A stretch of 64,000 bases of DNA from an uncultured Mesonia sp. Its GTDB lineage: Bacteria > Bacteroidota > Bacteroidia > Flavobacteriales > Flavobacteriaceae. Of this stretch, positions 46,521 through 56,752 are shown piece after piece (within the stretch, counting starts at the first letter, position 1; the number at the start of each line of letters is the position of its first letter). The translations under genes were made by a program, and so were the position numbers. The notes below the pieces were generated by a model. That model made no database searches. It worked only from the letters and a program-made list of their open reading frames with translations, and was not told where the DNA came from. The stretch lies in NCBI GenBank assembly GCA_958296185.1, contig CATQIB010000004.1:1-64000 (forward strand), read 5' to 3'.

Positions 46521-47705
46521 ATGAAAGTCAACTATTTAATTTATTTGTTTGCCACCCTAATTTTAATGAGTTGTAGTGGTTTAAAAAAAACCGAACAAGC
46601 CCTTAATAGTGGTAATTATGAACAGGCTATTTATATTGCTACTTCAAAATTGCAAAGAAATAAAGATAAAAAATCGAACGAATCCTACATAAAATTATTA
46701 GAGCAAGCTCACAAAAAGTTTGTTCAAGAAAAGGAAGCCCGGTTAAGGTTTTTAAAAAAAGATAGACTAAGCAATCATAATGAGGAAATTTATGACACTT
46801 ACGCTCAATTAGACGCCATACAGAGAAAAATTAATGCCTTAATGCCGTTATATTACCAAAACGGTAAAACAGCCAAATTTAATATTCGTGATTATTCTGC
46901 TGAAATTATTAAAGCTAAAAACAACTATGTAAGCGATTTATATAATCAATCGCAAACATTGTTGAATGAGACACCAAAAGAATCAGCACGACTGGCTTTT
47001 GATAAATTGCAGTTAATTAATCAACTTGCTCCAAATTATAAAAACACGATAGAATTATTAAACCAAGCACATATTCAAGGTACAGATTATATTTATTTGA
47101 GTGTTGAAAATCACAGCGATAAAGTAATTCCTAAAACTTTAGAAAAAGATATTTTAAACTTTAGCGGATATGATTTAGATAGTTTTTGGCAAAGTTACCA
47201 TGCTTATATCAATCCAGAAATTAACTACGACTACGGAATTCATTTAGATTTTAAAACCATTGAAATAAGTCCCGAAAAGTTAAATGAGAGAGAGGAAGTA
47301 ATACAAAAAGAAATTACAATCCGTAAAGGATATCGAAAGGACAGGAATGGAAATTACCTTAAAGACAACGAAGGAAACAAAATAGAATTAAACGAAACAA
47401 AAACTGTAAAAGCTACATTATTAACTACCACTCAATTTAAAGCTATTTATGTTAAAGGTCAAGTAGATTATCTAGATACCAAAACCAATCAAGTGCTTCG
47501 TTCTTTTCCATTAGACACTGAATTTATTTTTGAAAACATTTTCACAAGATTCAATGGTGATAAGCGTGCTCTTAATAAAAAACAATTAGTTTTAGCGCAA
47601 AACAGTTTTGTCGGTTTTCCGACATCTGAGCAAATGCTTTTTGATGCGGCAACAAGTATTAAAGAAAAATTAGCTAGCATTATTAGGCAAAATCGGTTCA
47701 ATTAA
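46521..47705 (+). CDS. lipoprotein of unknown function
   Basis: A 394-residue lipoprotein with lipobox LMSC (Cys19). The first half is helical and contains a TPR-like pattern (TEQALNSGNYEQAIYIATSKL and a second copy near AFDKLQLINQLAPNYKNTI). The second half is beta-rich (YIYLSVENHSD, IHLDFKTIEIS, KGQVDYLDTKTNQVLRSFPL). It is similar to conserved Bacteroidota lipoproteins, but I cannot name a family. Its last 8 bp overlap the convergent ytxJ gene. Confidence 0.65.
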   Translation: MKVNYLIYLFATLILMSCSGLKKTEQALNSGNYEQAIYIATSKLQRNKDKKSNESYIKLLEQAHKKFVQEKEARLRFLKKDRLSNHNEEIYDTYAQLDAIQRKINALMPLYYQNGKTAKFNIRDYSAEIIKAKNNYVSDLYNQSQTLLNETPKESARLAFDKLQLINQLAPNYKNTIELLNQAHIQGTDYIYLSVENHSDKVIPKTLEKDILNFSGYDLDSFWQSYHAYINPEINYDYGIHLDFKTIEISPEKLNEREEVIQKEITIRKGYRKDRNGNYLKDNEGNKIELNETKTVKATLLTTTQFKAIYVKGQVDYLDTKTNQVLRSFPLDTEFIFENIFTRFNGDKRALNKKQLVLAQNSFVGFPTSEQMLFDAATSIKEKLASIIRQNRFN

Positions 47706-48087
47706 GTAAGTCGGCAACAACATCGGCTTCTATTTCGTGGTGAGAAAAATGCCCTACCACTTGACTATTCTGAAGTATGATAATTTGAGGGGATTGATGC
47801 GTTACCTGAAATTTTTCGGCAATTAAGTTGGAAACTTCACGGTATTGGATTAAATCTAAAAAAAAGGAAGCTACTCGGTTAGCATCAAAATCAGCTTCAG
47901 CTTCAAAACGATTTAGAGCCATTCTACTTACGGGGCATCTTGTAGAATGTTTAAAAACAATTGCGGTTTGCTCTTTAGAAGCCTCTAATATAGCTTCGAC
48001 ATCACTTACTTTTTTAATCTTTAACCAATCAATTGTGCTTTTTGAATTACGCTCTTTAGCCTTTAAAAATTTATCAAAAAATCCCAT
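47698..48087 (-). CDS. ytxJ: YtxJ, bacillithiol-system thioredoxin-like protein
   Basis: A 129-residue thioredoxin-fold protein with a single active cysteine in KHSTRCPVSRMAL (Cys51), a motif specific to YtxJ. A cis-Pro turn (HQSPQIIIL) and the end FSHHEIEADVVADLL follow. YtxJ is a monothiol bacilliredoxin-type protein predicted to act on bacillithiol-modified proteins, so this organism probably makes bacillithiol. It converges on the lipoprotein gene with a short overlap. Confidence 0.88.
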   Translation of the reverse strand: MGFFDKFLKAKERNSKSTIDWLKIKKVSDVEAILEASKEQTAIVFKHSTRCPVSRMALNRFEAEADFDANRVASFFLDLIQYREVSNLIAEKFQVTHQSPQIIILQNSQVVGHFSHHEIEADVVADLLN

Positions 48088-48163
48088 ATATCATTTTTAA
48101 GGTAAACTTACAAAAAATATAATAAAAGTGATTTTTGCGAGTAAATACCAAAAGTTTTTAGAT

Positions 48164-48373
48164 TTAGGGTTTTCTTAAAACTGCTCTTCTTAAATCTACA
48201 CTCGTATAAACAGAAGTTCGATAATAGACGGCTAAGCAGCTTTCGGTTTGTTTGATTTGCTCAACAACTGTATTTAATGACTCACCATCTAATTTTTTGA
48301 TAATCTTATTTGTAGAAACAGATAAGTTTAGTACAACAATAAGCAAGACAAGCACAACCTTAACAAGAGACAT
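48164..48373 (-). CDS. small exported or membrane protein, uncertain
   Basis: A 69-residue frame with a hydrophobic N-terminus (VKVVLVLLIVVLNLSV) and a charged remainder with one Cys. No family is recognised. The gene is oriented away from clpB, with 161 bp between, and no terminator or good promoter was seen. It may be a real small protein or chance; its hydrophobic start is the only support. Confidence 0.35.
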   Translation of the reverse strand: MSLVKVVLVLLIVVLNLSVSTNKIIKKLDGESLNTVVEQIKQTESCLAVYYRTSVYTSVDLRRAVLRKP

Positions 48374-48477
48374 ATTACTTTTTTTGCTAAATTAGAGACA
48401 AAGCGGTTGGTTTACCATACCCATAATCGGGTATATTTATGTCATTTTGACATTGAATAGAATTAAAAAACTGACTT

Positions 48478-48509
48478 TTTGTCTTGCTTTTGTTAAGGCA
48501 TAAACTTTG
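48478..48509 (+). promoter_or_regulatory. candidate promoter of clpB
   Basis: TTTG ending at 48481, 19 nt, then TAAACTTTG (48501-48509), which is the Bacteroidota -7 element with one extra base. It is 26 bp from the ATG. No CIRCE inverted repeat was found. Confidence 0.35.
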
Positions 48510-48534
48510 TTAAATTCAAATAAAAATTAAAATT

Positions 48535-51129
48535 ATGAATCTAAACAATTTTACAATAAAATCGCAAGAAGCCATTCAACAGGCACAGCAACTTGCACAT
48601 CAATTAGGTCATCAACAAATTGAAAATGAGCATATCTTTAAGGGAATTGCTACAGTAGATGAAAATGTTACACCGTTTATTTTGAAAAAGCTAGCCATTA
48701 ACGTGGGACTGTTTAATCAACTATTAGATAAAACCCTAGAAAGCTTTGCCAAGGTAAGCGGCGGCGATATTATGCTATCGCGAGAGGCTTCAAAAAGTTT
48801 GACCGAAGCACAAAGCTTGGCAAAAAATATGAACGATGAATATGTGTCTATAGAGCATCTCATTTTAGCCATTTTTAAGTCAAATTCTAAAGTTGCACAA
48901 ATTTTAAAAGATCAAGGAGCTTCAGAAAAAGGCTTAAAGGCTGCCATAGAGGAATTACGCCAAGGTGGGCGAGTAACATCACAAAGTGCCGAAGAGACCT
49001 ATAATTCGCTCAATAAATTTGCAAAAAACCTCAATGAATTAGCAGAGACAGGAAAACTAGATCCAGTTATTGGCCGTGATGAAGAAATACGCAGAATCTT
49101 GCAAATCCTCTCCAGAAGAACTAAAAATAACCCGATGCTAGTGGGAGAGCCTGGCACAGGTAAAACGGCAATTGCCGAGGGTTTAGCACACCGTATTGTA
49201 GCAGGCGATGTACCCGAAAATTTAAAAAATAAAATTATTTATTCTTTAGATATGGGCGCCCTAATAGCCGGCGCCAAGTATAAAGGGGAATTTGAAGAGC
49301 GTCTCAAAGCGGTAATTAAAGAGGTAACATCTAGCGATGGAAACATTGTACTGTTCATAGATGAGATTCACACTTTAGTGGGTGCTGGTGGAGGCCAAGG
49401 AGCTATGGATGCTGCTAATATTTTAAAACCAGCTTTAGCACGGGGTGAATTAAGGGCTATTGGTGCAACAACACTAGATGAGTACCAAAAATATTTTGAG
49501 CAAGACAAGGCTTTAGAAAGAAGGTTTCAACGGGTAACCGTAGATGAACCCGATACAGAAAGTGCTATTTCAATACTACGAGGTATAAAAGAGAAGTATG
49601 AAACACATCATAAAGTAAGAATTAAAGACGAAGCGATAATAGCCGCGGTCGAATTGTCTCAACGCTACATCACCAATAGGTTTTTACCCGATAAAGCTAT
49701 TGATTTGATGGATGAGGCAGCCTCTAAATTAAGAATGGAAATCAATTCCAAGCCAGAAGAGTTAGATGTACTTGACCGTAAAATCATGCAATTAGAAATT
49801 GAAATTGAAGCTATTAAACGAGAGAAAGATGATGAGAAATTAAAATCGCTTCAAGCGGATTTAGGCAATCTTAAAGAGGAACGCAGCGAGTTAAATGCAA
49901 AATGGCAAAACGAAAAAGGAATTGTTGAAAACATACAACAAGCTAAAACCGATATTGAGAATTTTAAATTAGAAGCAGAACGGGCAGAACGAGAGGGTGA
50001 CTACGGAAAAGTTGCCGAAATACGCTACGGAAAAATTAAACAGGCACAAGAACAGCTTGATAAACTGCAAAAAGAAATGGCTGAGCAGAAGGCTCAAGGT
50101 ACCAAAACACTCATACAGGAAGAGGTCACCAACGAAGATATTGCAGAAGTTGTTGCAAAATGGACCGGAATTCCAGTTACAAAAATGCTTCAAAGTGAGC
50201 GTGAAAAACTATTGCTACTTGAAGAAGAGCTTCATAAAAGAGTAGTCGGTCAAGAGGAAGCCATACAGGCAGTTAGTGATGCCATAAGAAGAAGTAGAGC
50301 CGGGTTGCAAGATCAAAAAAGGCCTATTGGTAGTTTTCTTTTCTTAGGTACTACGGGAGTTGGTAAAACCGAGTTAGCCAAAGCCTTGGCAGAGTATTTA
50401 TTTAATGATGAAGCCGCGATGACCAGAATTGACATGAGTGAGTATCAAGAAAGACATGCCGTTAGTAGGCTAGTTGGAGCACCTCCAGGGTACGTAGGTT
50501 ATGACGAGGGTGGACAGCTCACAGAAGCAGTAAGACGCAAACCCTATTCTGTAGTATTATTAGATGAGATAGAAAAAGCACACCCAGATACCTTTAATAT
50601 CTTGTTGCAAGTACTCGATGAGGGGCGTTTAACAGATAATAAAGGAAGGTTAGCCGATTTTAGAAATACTATAATTATAATGACCTCAAATATGGGAAGC
50701 CAAATTATTCAAGAAAAATTTGAAGCTACTCAAAATCTAGATTCAGCAACCGAAGCGGCTAAGATTGAGGTTTTAGGACTTTTGAAACAACAAGTTAGAC
50801 CGGAGTTTTTAAACCGAATAGATGATATTGTAATGTTTACTCCTCTAGATGAGCAAAATATCAAAGCAATTGTTCGCTTGCAACTAAAGGGTTTAAGCAA
50901 AATGTTAGCACAGCAAAACATTACCATAGACGCTACAGAAGAGGCTGTCAATTGGCTAGCTCAAAAAGGTTTTGACCCGCAATTTGGAGCAAGACCGGTG
51001 AAGAGAACCATCCAAAAAGAGGTTTTAAATACCTTGTCAAAAGAGATTTTGGCTGGCAAAATAAGCGCAGAGAGTATAATATTAATCGATGCTTTTGACG
51101 ACCAGTTGGTCTTTAGAAATAATACTTAA
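48535..51129 (+). CDS. clpB: ATP-dependent disaggregase ClpB
   Basis: An 864-residue Hsp100 chaperone. An N-terminal Clp domain (residues 1-145) is followed by AAA+ domain 1 with Walker A GEPGTGKT (204-211). The middle coiled-coil domain (about 400-530) distinguishes ClpB from ClpA and ClpC. AAA+ domain 2 has Walker A GTTGVGKT near 605. It works with DnaK to dissolve protein aggregates after heat stress. A terminator follows, so it is probably monocistronic. Confidence 0.97.
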   Translation: MNLNNFTIKSQEAIQQAQQLAHQLGHQQIENEHIFKGIATVDENVTPFILKKLAINVGLFNQLLDKTLESFAKVSGGDIMLSREASKSLTEAQSLAKNMNDEYVSIEHLILAIFKSNSKVAQILKDQGASEKGLKAAIEELRQGGRVTSQSAEETYNSLNKFAKNLNELAETGKLDPVIGRDEEIRRILQILSRRTKNNPMLVGEPGTGKTAIAEGLAHRIVAGDVPENLKNKIIYSLDMGALIAGAKYKGEFEERLKAVIKEVTSSDGNIVLFIDEIHTLVGAGGGQGAMDAANILKPALARGELRAIGATTLDEYQKYFEQDKALERRFQRVTVDEPDTESAISILRGIKEKYETHHKVRIKDEAIIAAVELSQRYITNRFLPDKAIDLMDEAASKLRMEINSKPEELDVLDRKIMQLEIEIEAIKREKDDEKLKSLQADLGNLKEERSELNAKWQNEKGIVENIQQAKTDIENFKLEAERAEREGDYGKVAEIRYGKIKQAQEQLDKLQKEMAEQKAQGTKTLIQEEVTNEDIAEVVAKWTGIPVTKMLQSEREKLLLLEEELHKRVVGQEEAIQAVSDAIRRSRAGLQDQKRPIGSFLFLGTTGVGKTELAKALAEYLFNDEAAMTRIDMSEYQERHAVSRLVGAPPGYVGYDEGGQLTEAVRRKPYSVVLLDEIEKAHPDTFNILLQVLDEGRLTDNKGRLADFRNTIIIMTSNMGSQIIQEKFEATQNLDSATEAAKIEVLGLLKQQVRPEFLNRIDDIVMFTPLDEQNIKAIVRLQLKGLSKMLAQQNITIDATEEAVNWLAQKGFDPQFGARPVKRTIQKEVLNTLSKEILAGKISAESIILIDAFDDQLVFRNNT

Positions 51130-51150
51130 TAGAATTTATTCTATTTTTAA

Positions 51151-51187
51151 TAATAGCAGGTGGTTTTCCATCTGCTATTTTATTTTT
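51151..51187 (+). terminator. intrinsic terminator of clpB
   Basis: AATAGCAGGTGG / CCATCTGCTATT (12 bp with one G-T pair) around TTTT, then a T-rich tail. Confidence 0.8.
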
Positions 51188-51218
51188 ATGGTATTTTTGT
51201 GTCTTTTCATTTATCTTT

Positions 51219-51743
51219 ATGTATAAATTTATTTTTTCCAAATTACTTAGCTGGCGAATTGAGGGAGGTTTTGATCCCAAAGTTAAAAAATCAGTCATTA
51301 TCGTTGTGCCTCATACCAGTTGGCACGATTTTTATATTGGCGTCTTTACCCGTAGAATACAAAATATACCCATTCATTTCATTGCCAAAAAAGAACTTTT
51401 TAAGTGGCCGTTTGGAGCTTATTTTAGAAAAATGGGAGGTCACGCCTTAGACCGTACCCCAGGGCAAAAAAAGGTAGATGCTATTGCAGAAATGTTTAAA
51501 AATCAAAGTGAATTTAGACTAGCCTTGGCTCCAGAAGGAACACGAAAAAAGGTAAACCAATGGAAGACCGGTTTTTATTTTATTGCCTTGAAAGCAAACG
51601 TGCCCATTATTCCTGTTGCTTTTGATTATAAAAGAAAAGTGGTAAGAATAGGCACCACCTTTTATCCATCAGGAAATTTAGAGCAAGACTTAAATCGTTT
51701 GCAATTGTTTTTTAAAGGAATTAAAGGCAAAGCAGATTTATAG
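51219..51743 (+). CDS. 1-acylglycerol-3-phosphate acyltransferase (PlsC family)
   Basis: A 174-residue acyltransferase with the catalytic HX4D motif in PHTSWHDFY, the substrate-binding block APEGTRKK and the VPIIPVAFDY strand. It is short and lacks an obvious membrane helix beyond the N-terminal FIFSKLLSW, like a compact group of Bacteroidota PlsC-type proteins. It would acylate lysophosphatidic acid or another hydroxyl acceptor such as an ornithine lipid. The exact acceptor is unknown. It lies alone between clpB and sbcD. Confidence 0.85.
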   Translation: MYKFIFSKLLSWRIEGGFDPKVKKSVIIVVPHTSWHDFYIGVFTRRIQNIPIHFIAKKELFKWPFGAYFRKMGGHALDRTPGQKKVDAIAEMFKNQSEFRLALAPEGTRKKVNQWKTGFYFIALKANVPIIPVAFDYKRKVVRIGTTFYPSGNLEQDLNRLQLFFKGIKGKADL

Positions 51744-51803
51744 GTCTTCATTTTTTTAATTTGAAGAAAAAGTTTAACTTCCCTTCATTGGTCTAGTAAT
51801 ATT

Positions 51804-53012
51804 ATGAGAATTTTACATACGGCAGACTGGCATATTGGCAAACGCTTACATAAGCATTACCTATACCAGGATTTCGATTTATTCATTGGTTGGTTGTGCG
51901 ATTTAATTATAAAAGAAAAAGTAGAAGTAGTGCTTGTTTCTGGAGATGTTTTTGACTTGGCTAATCCTTCAGCAGAAGCTAGAAAGCAATATTATCAAGC
52001 CTTGTTAGCTATTAAAAACTTAAACTGTAAGCTCATAATTACAGGGGGCAATCATGATTCCCCTAGTATGTTAGATGCACCCAAAGAATTACTTAATGCT
52101 TTAGATTTAAATGTAATTGGCGGTTTACCTGAAAAAATTGAAGACTGCATCATCGCTTTGCCTCAATCCAAAAATCCCGAAATTGTAATAGCCGCCCTAC
52201 CCTATTTACGTGATTCCGATATTAGACAAGCAAGCGACGGCAATACCTATGAAGATAGACTGAAGGCGATGCGAACGGGGATTCAATTAAGATTTGATGA
52301 AGCGGCAAATTCTTGCAAAAAACTTTACGAAAGTGTTCCTGCTATTGCTATGGGGCACTTATATGCAGCAGGAGTGAGTACTTCTGAAAGTGAAAGAGAT
52401 ATTCAAATTGGTAATCAAGCCGCCTTTAAAGCCGAACAGTTTAATGACTATTTTAAATACATTGCTTTAGGACATATTCATCAGCCTCAGCAAGTTAAAG
52501 CTAAAGTACCTACTTATTATAGCGGCTCACCTATACAGCTTTCTTTTAGCGAACGCAAAGATGAGAAACGGGTTTTAATTATTGATACTGAAAAAAATTT
52601 TACTCCAAAAAGTGTCACCATCCCGCAATTTAGAAACCTAAAAAAAATCACTGGTACACTTGAACAAATTAAAAATAAACTAACCAAATTAACATGGCAG
52701 GGTACGTTAACCACCTTAATTGAGATAGAGTTGCATGGAGAAAATTATAGTCTTAAAAAGTTAGCTGAACTGGATACGCTTATAAGTGATTTTAGTTTAC
52801 CAAATTTTGAAATTATAAAGCACCGTGCTCAATTTAGCAACCAACAATTGCAAACGGGAGATGTGTTCTCTGGCAAGCAAAAACTTGAAGACTTAAAGCC
52901 TAAAGAAGTATTTGAGTCCCTATTAAATCAAGAAAGCTATTTACCCGAAGAACAGATTGAGTTACGACAAACTTTTGATGAATTGTATGAATTATTACAT
53001 ACCACCGATTGA
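51804..53012 (+). CDS. sbcD: nuclease SbcCD subunit SbcD
   Basis: A 402-residue Mre11-type phosphoesterase. Metal-binding motifs are ADWHIGKRL, SGDVFDLANP, TGGNHDSPS, AMGHLYA and ALGHIHQPQ. With SbcC it cleaves hairpins and DNA ends during double-strand-break processing. It lies 9 bp upstream of sbcC on the same strand, the usual two-gene unit. Confidence 0.95.
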   Translation: MRILHTADWHIGKRLHKHYLYQDFDLFIGWLCDLIIKEKVEVVLVSGDVFDLANPSAEARKQYYQALLAIKNLNCKLIITGGNHDSPSMLDAPKELLNALDLNVIGGLPEKIEDCIIALPQSKNPEIVIAALPYLRDSDIRQASDGNTYEDRLKAMRTGIQLRFDEAANSCKKLYESVPAIAMGHLYAAGVSTSESERDIQIGNQAAFKAEQFNDYFKYIALGHIHQPQQVKAKVPTYYSGSPIQLSFSERKDEKRVLIIDTEKNFTPKSVTIPQFRNLKKITGTLEQIKNKLTKLTWQGTLTTLIEIELHGENYSLKKLAELDTLISDFSLPNFEIIKHRAQFSNQQLQTGDVFSGKQKLEDLKPKEVFESLLNQESYLPEEQIELRQTFDELYELLHTTD

Positions 53013-53021
53013 TTTATAGCC

Positions 53022-56000
53022 ATGAAAATTTTACAGCTAAGTTTTAAAAATATTAATTCCCTCAAGGGCGAACACCATATCGATTTTACCCAATCGCCTT
53101 TTGTTCAAAATAATTTATTTGCCATAACTGGGCCAACTGGTAGTGGCAAAACAAGCTTATTAGACGCAATCTCGTTGGCGCTATTTAATCAAGTACCAAG
53201 ATTAGGCAAACTAAGCACCACAGAGGTTATCAAAAAAGGAGCTATTCTTACCCGCAATCAAACAGATGCATACGCTCAAGTTACCTATTCTTGTGAAAGT
53301 GGAATTTTTGCCTCCCGTTGGGAAATTTCAACCGCAAGAACAGGCAACTTGCGCGATTATGAAATGCGTATCATCTCTGTAAAAGAGGATAAGACCTTAG
53401 ATTTAAAAAAAAGTGAGGTACCCAATCATAATGAAAAGTTAATAGGCTTAAATTATGAGCAATTCATTAAATCGGTAGTCTTGGCCCAAGGTGAATTTGC
53501 CAAGTTTTTACAGGTTGATAAAAAAGAACGTGGCGCCCTTCTAGAGAAAATAACAGGAACGGGAATCTACAGACAATTAGGACAATTAGCATATAGAAAA
53601 TACGGTGAGTTAGAAAAACAAATACAGCACCAGAAAGAAAAGATAAACACCTTTAGCGAACAGTTAATCTCTGATGAAGTGTTTAAACACAAAAAAAAGG
53701 AAGCGGCTGAAAAGCGAAATCTTAAAAAGAGAATTGCCAAAAAAATAGATGATTTAAAGGAGCAAATAAGAATAAAGGAGCAAAGCCAGGCAATTCTTAA
53801 AAATTTAGTCGAAACTGAGAACAAATTAAATGAGCACAACCTTAAACTTGAAAATTTTAATAAAGAAAAAGGTATCGCACTTAAAAAGCATCTAGCACTA
53901 CAGGCTACAGTTACTGAAATTAACGAAGAAAAAAACCTGAGTGTTCGCTTGGTTGACATCACTAAAAAAATTGATAGTAATCAAAATAGTATACGGCAAA
54001 ACCAGAAAGAATGGCAAGAAAATCAAAATCTTTTTCAATTAAAATTCAAACTAAACAGCTCGGCTACAGGTTTCGAAAATCACCTCCAACAGTACAAGCA
54101 ACACATTCGTAAATTAGAGTCAAGACGTCAAAATACCTTGAATGACTTTAAAAGTTTAACCAAACAAATTGCTTTTAATTTAGAGCCCTTATCTATTCTA
54201 TTAAAAACCAAAAATCCTCAGCTTACCAAAGCAGAAACTGTAGATATTTTTAGTAAAAATCAGGTTGAATTAAAAGCACTCGAGCAGAAATTTGGCTTTG
54301 ACACCATAAATGATTTGGATCATGAAGATAGACAGATTACCCTTCGTTTAAATAAAATCCGTCAAGCGGAATTAAATTATTTACGTTTTCTCGATATTCA
54401 GAAAGACATTAAACAGAAGCAAGAAGAGAAATTAGCAAAAGAAAAAAGCATAGCCTCGAGTCCCCAAACCATTACTATCGCTAAAAAAGAAATAGAAAAG
54501 CTTGAATTGCAATTGGACAATGAAGAAAAAGAGGAAAAAATTGCCTTTTTACAAAAGAAACTAAGTCATTACCGCGAAGAGTTGCAAACCGGTGAGCCAT
54601 GCCCCTTGTGTGGAAGTCTAGATCATCCATTTGCCAATCATACACCTTTACAAAAAACGGAAAAAAACTTAATAGCCTCATTGAAGGAGAAAATTAAACA
54701 TCATCAGCTTCAATTAACAAAACAACAAGCAGAGTTTAAAGCTGCAAAAGAGGATTTAGAAGCTATAAATAATACAATTCAAACCAAGCAAAAAGAACTC
54801 AACGCTGAAAGGCAAAAATTTGAAGAATTATTTTCAAAAGACATTAATCAAATCCGTGCAAACGATTTGAAAAATTCAGTAAAATTACTCGAAGAGCGAC
54901 AAGAAGAATTAAAAAAGTACAAATCAATAAAACAGCAACAAAAAGCGCTTAAAAAGGCAATTGAAGATTTAAACGATTTAGAGAAACTATTGGACAATGG
55001 TAGGGCTATTAAAAAGCAAATAGAACAACAATTTAATGGAGAGAATTTCGAAAAAGAAATTGAGCAAGCCGAAAAACAATATTATCAGCTAAATCAAGAA
55101 CTTTCTCAGTTAAAATCGACTCAAGAAAGCCTTAAAAAAGAGCATGATGCTTTAAGTGTAAAGCATACAGATTTGGTAAGCGTGTTAACCCCGCAACTGT
55201 CAAAATTAGGCTACAAAAGCGTAGAAACAGCCAGAGAAGATTTATTAAACCATTCAGAATTTAAGGAATATCAAGAAAGACAAGAAAACTTAAAACGTGC
55301 TATTTTAACTTTAGAAACAAGTTTAACCGATTTACGCAATCAAAACAAAAAACTTGAAGCGAACACCAGTGTTTTAAGTCTAGACGAATTAAAAAAATCG
55401 CTGGAAGGACATCAGCATACAATGCACTTGAATGACGAGTCTTTAAACGAATTAAATCATGTACTCAAAAATCAAACTGCTTTTATAGGAAAGATAGAAG
55501 AGCTTCAAGCAGAAATTAAAGCGCAAACTAAAATTAACAAACGCTGGAAGATAATGCGAGATTTGATTGGCGATGCTACCGGTAATAAATTTAATGATTA
55601 TGCTCAAGATTTAACATTAAGCCAATTATTAATTTTAGCTAACAAACGCTTAATGCATTTGACCGATAGGTATAAAATGGATAAGCCCCTCCCTCAAGAA
55701 GACGATAGTTTAATTGCAATCGACCAACATATGGGTGGCCAACGCAGGTCTATTAAAACCTTATCGGGTGGTGAAACCTTTTTAATGAGTTTAGCTTTGG
55801 CATTAGCCTTGTCTGATTTAGCCTCACACAAAGTAGAGATAAACAGCCTCTTTATCGATGAAGGCTTTGGAACGTTAGATCCCGAAACTTTAGATCAGAC
55901 CCTAGACACGCTTGAAATATTGCAAGCAAAATCAAATAAAATGATAGGCATCATTAGTCACGTTACCAGTTTAAAGGAGCGAATAGCTACGCAAATACAA

Positions 56001-56048
56001 ATTCAACAAAACGGGCAGGGCTACAGCAATTTAAAAATAACCGGATAA
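53022..56048 (+). CDS. sbcC: nuclease SbcCD subunit SbcC
   Basis: A 1008-residue SMC-like ATPase. The N-terminal Walker A is GPTGSGKTS (about 31-39). Long coiled coils flank the zinc hook CPLC (about 526-529). The C-terminal half holds the signature LSGGETFLMSLALALALSDL (about 912) and Walker B LFIDEGFGTLD (about 943). It is the partner of SbcD. Length is typical. Confidence 0.95.
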   Translation: MKILQLSFKNINSLKGEHHIDFTQSPFVQNNLFAITGPTGSGKTSLLDAISLALFNQVPRLGKLSTTEVIKKGAILTRNQTDAYAQVTYSCESGIFASRWEISTARTGNLRDYEMRIISVKEDKTLDLKKSEVPNHNEKLIGLNYEQFIKSVVLAQGEFAKFLQVDKKERGALLEKITGTGIYRQLGQLAYRKYGELEKQIQHQKEKINTFSEQLISDEVFKHKKKEAAEKRNLKKRIAKKIDDLKEQIRIKEQSQAILKNLVETENKLNEHNLKLENFNKEKGIALKKHLALQATVTEINEEKNLSVRLVDITKKIDSNQNSIRQNQKEWQENQNLFQLKFKLNSSATGFENHLQQYKQHIRKLESRRQNTLNDFKSLTKQIAFNLEPLSILLKTKNPQLTKAETVDIFSKNQVELKALEQKFGFDTINDLDHEDRQITLRLNKIRQAELNYLRFLDIQKDIKQKQEEKLAKEKSIASSPQTITIAKKEIEKLELQLDNEEKEEKIAFLQKKLSHYREELQTGEPCPLCGSLDHPFANHTPLQKTEKNLIASLKEKIKHHQLQLTKQQAEFKAAKEDLEAINNTIQTKQKELNAERQKFEELFSKDINQIRANDLKNSVKLLEERQEELKKYKSIKQQQKALKKAIEDLNDLEKLLDNGRAIKKQIEQQFNGENFEKEIEQAEKQYYQLNQELSQLKSTQESLKKEHDALSVKHTDLVSVLTPQLSKLGYKSVETAREDLLNHSEFKEYQERQENLKRAILTLETSLTDLRNQNKKLEANTSVLSLDELKKSLEGHQHTMHLNDESLNELNHVLKNQTAFIGKIEELQAEIKAQTKINKRWKIMRDLIGDATGNKFNDYAQDLTLSQLLILANKRLMHLTDRYKMDKPLPQEDDSLIAIDQHMGGQRRSIKTLSGGETFLMSLALALALSDLASHKVEINSLFIDEGFGTLDPETLDQTLDTLEILQAKSNKMIGIISHVTSLKERIATQIQIQQNGQGYSNLKITG

Positions 56049-56062
56049 ACGATTAAAGAACT

Positions 56063-56749
56063 TTACCGAACAATGAAATTGAAATAAGTAGAAGGAAATG
56101 GCTCGTTTTGAACCGTATAATGCCACCACTCTTTGGCATAGGATTTAAAACCAAATTTTCTCATCCCATCTTTTAGAATTTTTCTATTCATCTTCTGTAT
56201 TTTGGTTAATCCTTTGGCATTGTGGTGAGAAATTTTATTAAAAAGGTCGTAAGGACTCCCCATATCTAGCTCTTTACCTGTTTTTAAATCTACTAATGTC
56301 AAATCGATTGTACTTCCTCGCGAGTGTCCAGATTTCGTGGCGATATAACCTAAAGCAAATAAATTTTTCTTATCCAATTCTGGGTAAAATTCGCTCTTCA
56401 TCAAGGTATCTTCGCTTATTTTTGACCATTCAATAAACTGATCTACAGCACGCTGCGGGCGATAAGCGTCAAACACCTTAAATACATATCCTTTTGCCAA
56501 AAAGTAAACACTAGCTTGTTTTAAATGCTTTATAGCCTCTCTAGTCAATATGGCTTTTGGTTTTTCGTATCCTATGACTGGTTTTCCAACAAAATTATGA
56601 TTACCGGCGTATCGGATGTCTAAAACTATTAAATCTAAATGCTCATCGATATAAGCGAATTCTGGCGGAATCTTATTATTCTGAGCATTGAGCATACTCG
56701 AAAATAAAATTCCGCACAAAATAAGCAAACATTTTTTTATAAAGACCAA
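56063..56749 (-). CDS. D-alanyl-D-alanine dipeptidase, VanX/M15D type
   Basis: A 228-residue exported peptidase with a signal peptide (residues 1-22, ending LNAQ). The M15D zinc motifs are SGHSRGSTIDLTLVD (His and Asp ligands) and KEWWHYT (catalytic Glu, His ligand). VanX cleaves D-Ala-D-Ala. In a chromosome without van genes it more likely recycles peptidoglycan dipeptides. It lies 3 bp downstream of the M3 peptidase gene, so both are in one operon of exported peptidases. Confidence 0.88.
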   Translation of the reverse strand: MVFIKKCLLILCGILFSSMLNAQNNKIPPEFAYIDEHLDLIVLDIRYAGNHNFVGKPVIGYEKPKAILTREAIKHLKQASVYFLAKGYVFKVFDAYRPQRAVDQFIEWSKISEDTLMKSEFYPELDKKNLFALGYIATKSGHSRGSTIDLTLVDLKTGKELDMGSPYDLFNKISHHNAKGLTKIQKMNRKILKDGMRKFGFKSYAKEWWHYTVQNEPFPSTYFNFIVR

Positions 56750-56752
56750 GGC

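Noticed and set aside
56063..56749. VanX-like gene as part of a vancomycin-resistance cluster
   Set aside because: No vanH or vanA homologues are next to it. Its partner is an M3 peptidase, which fits peptide recycling.
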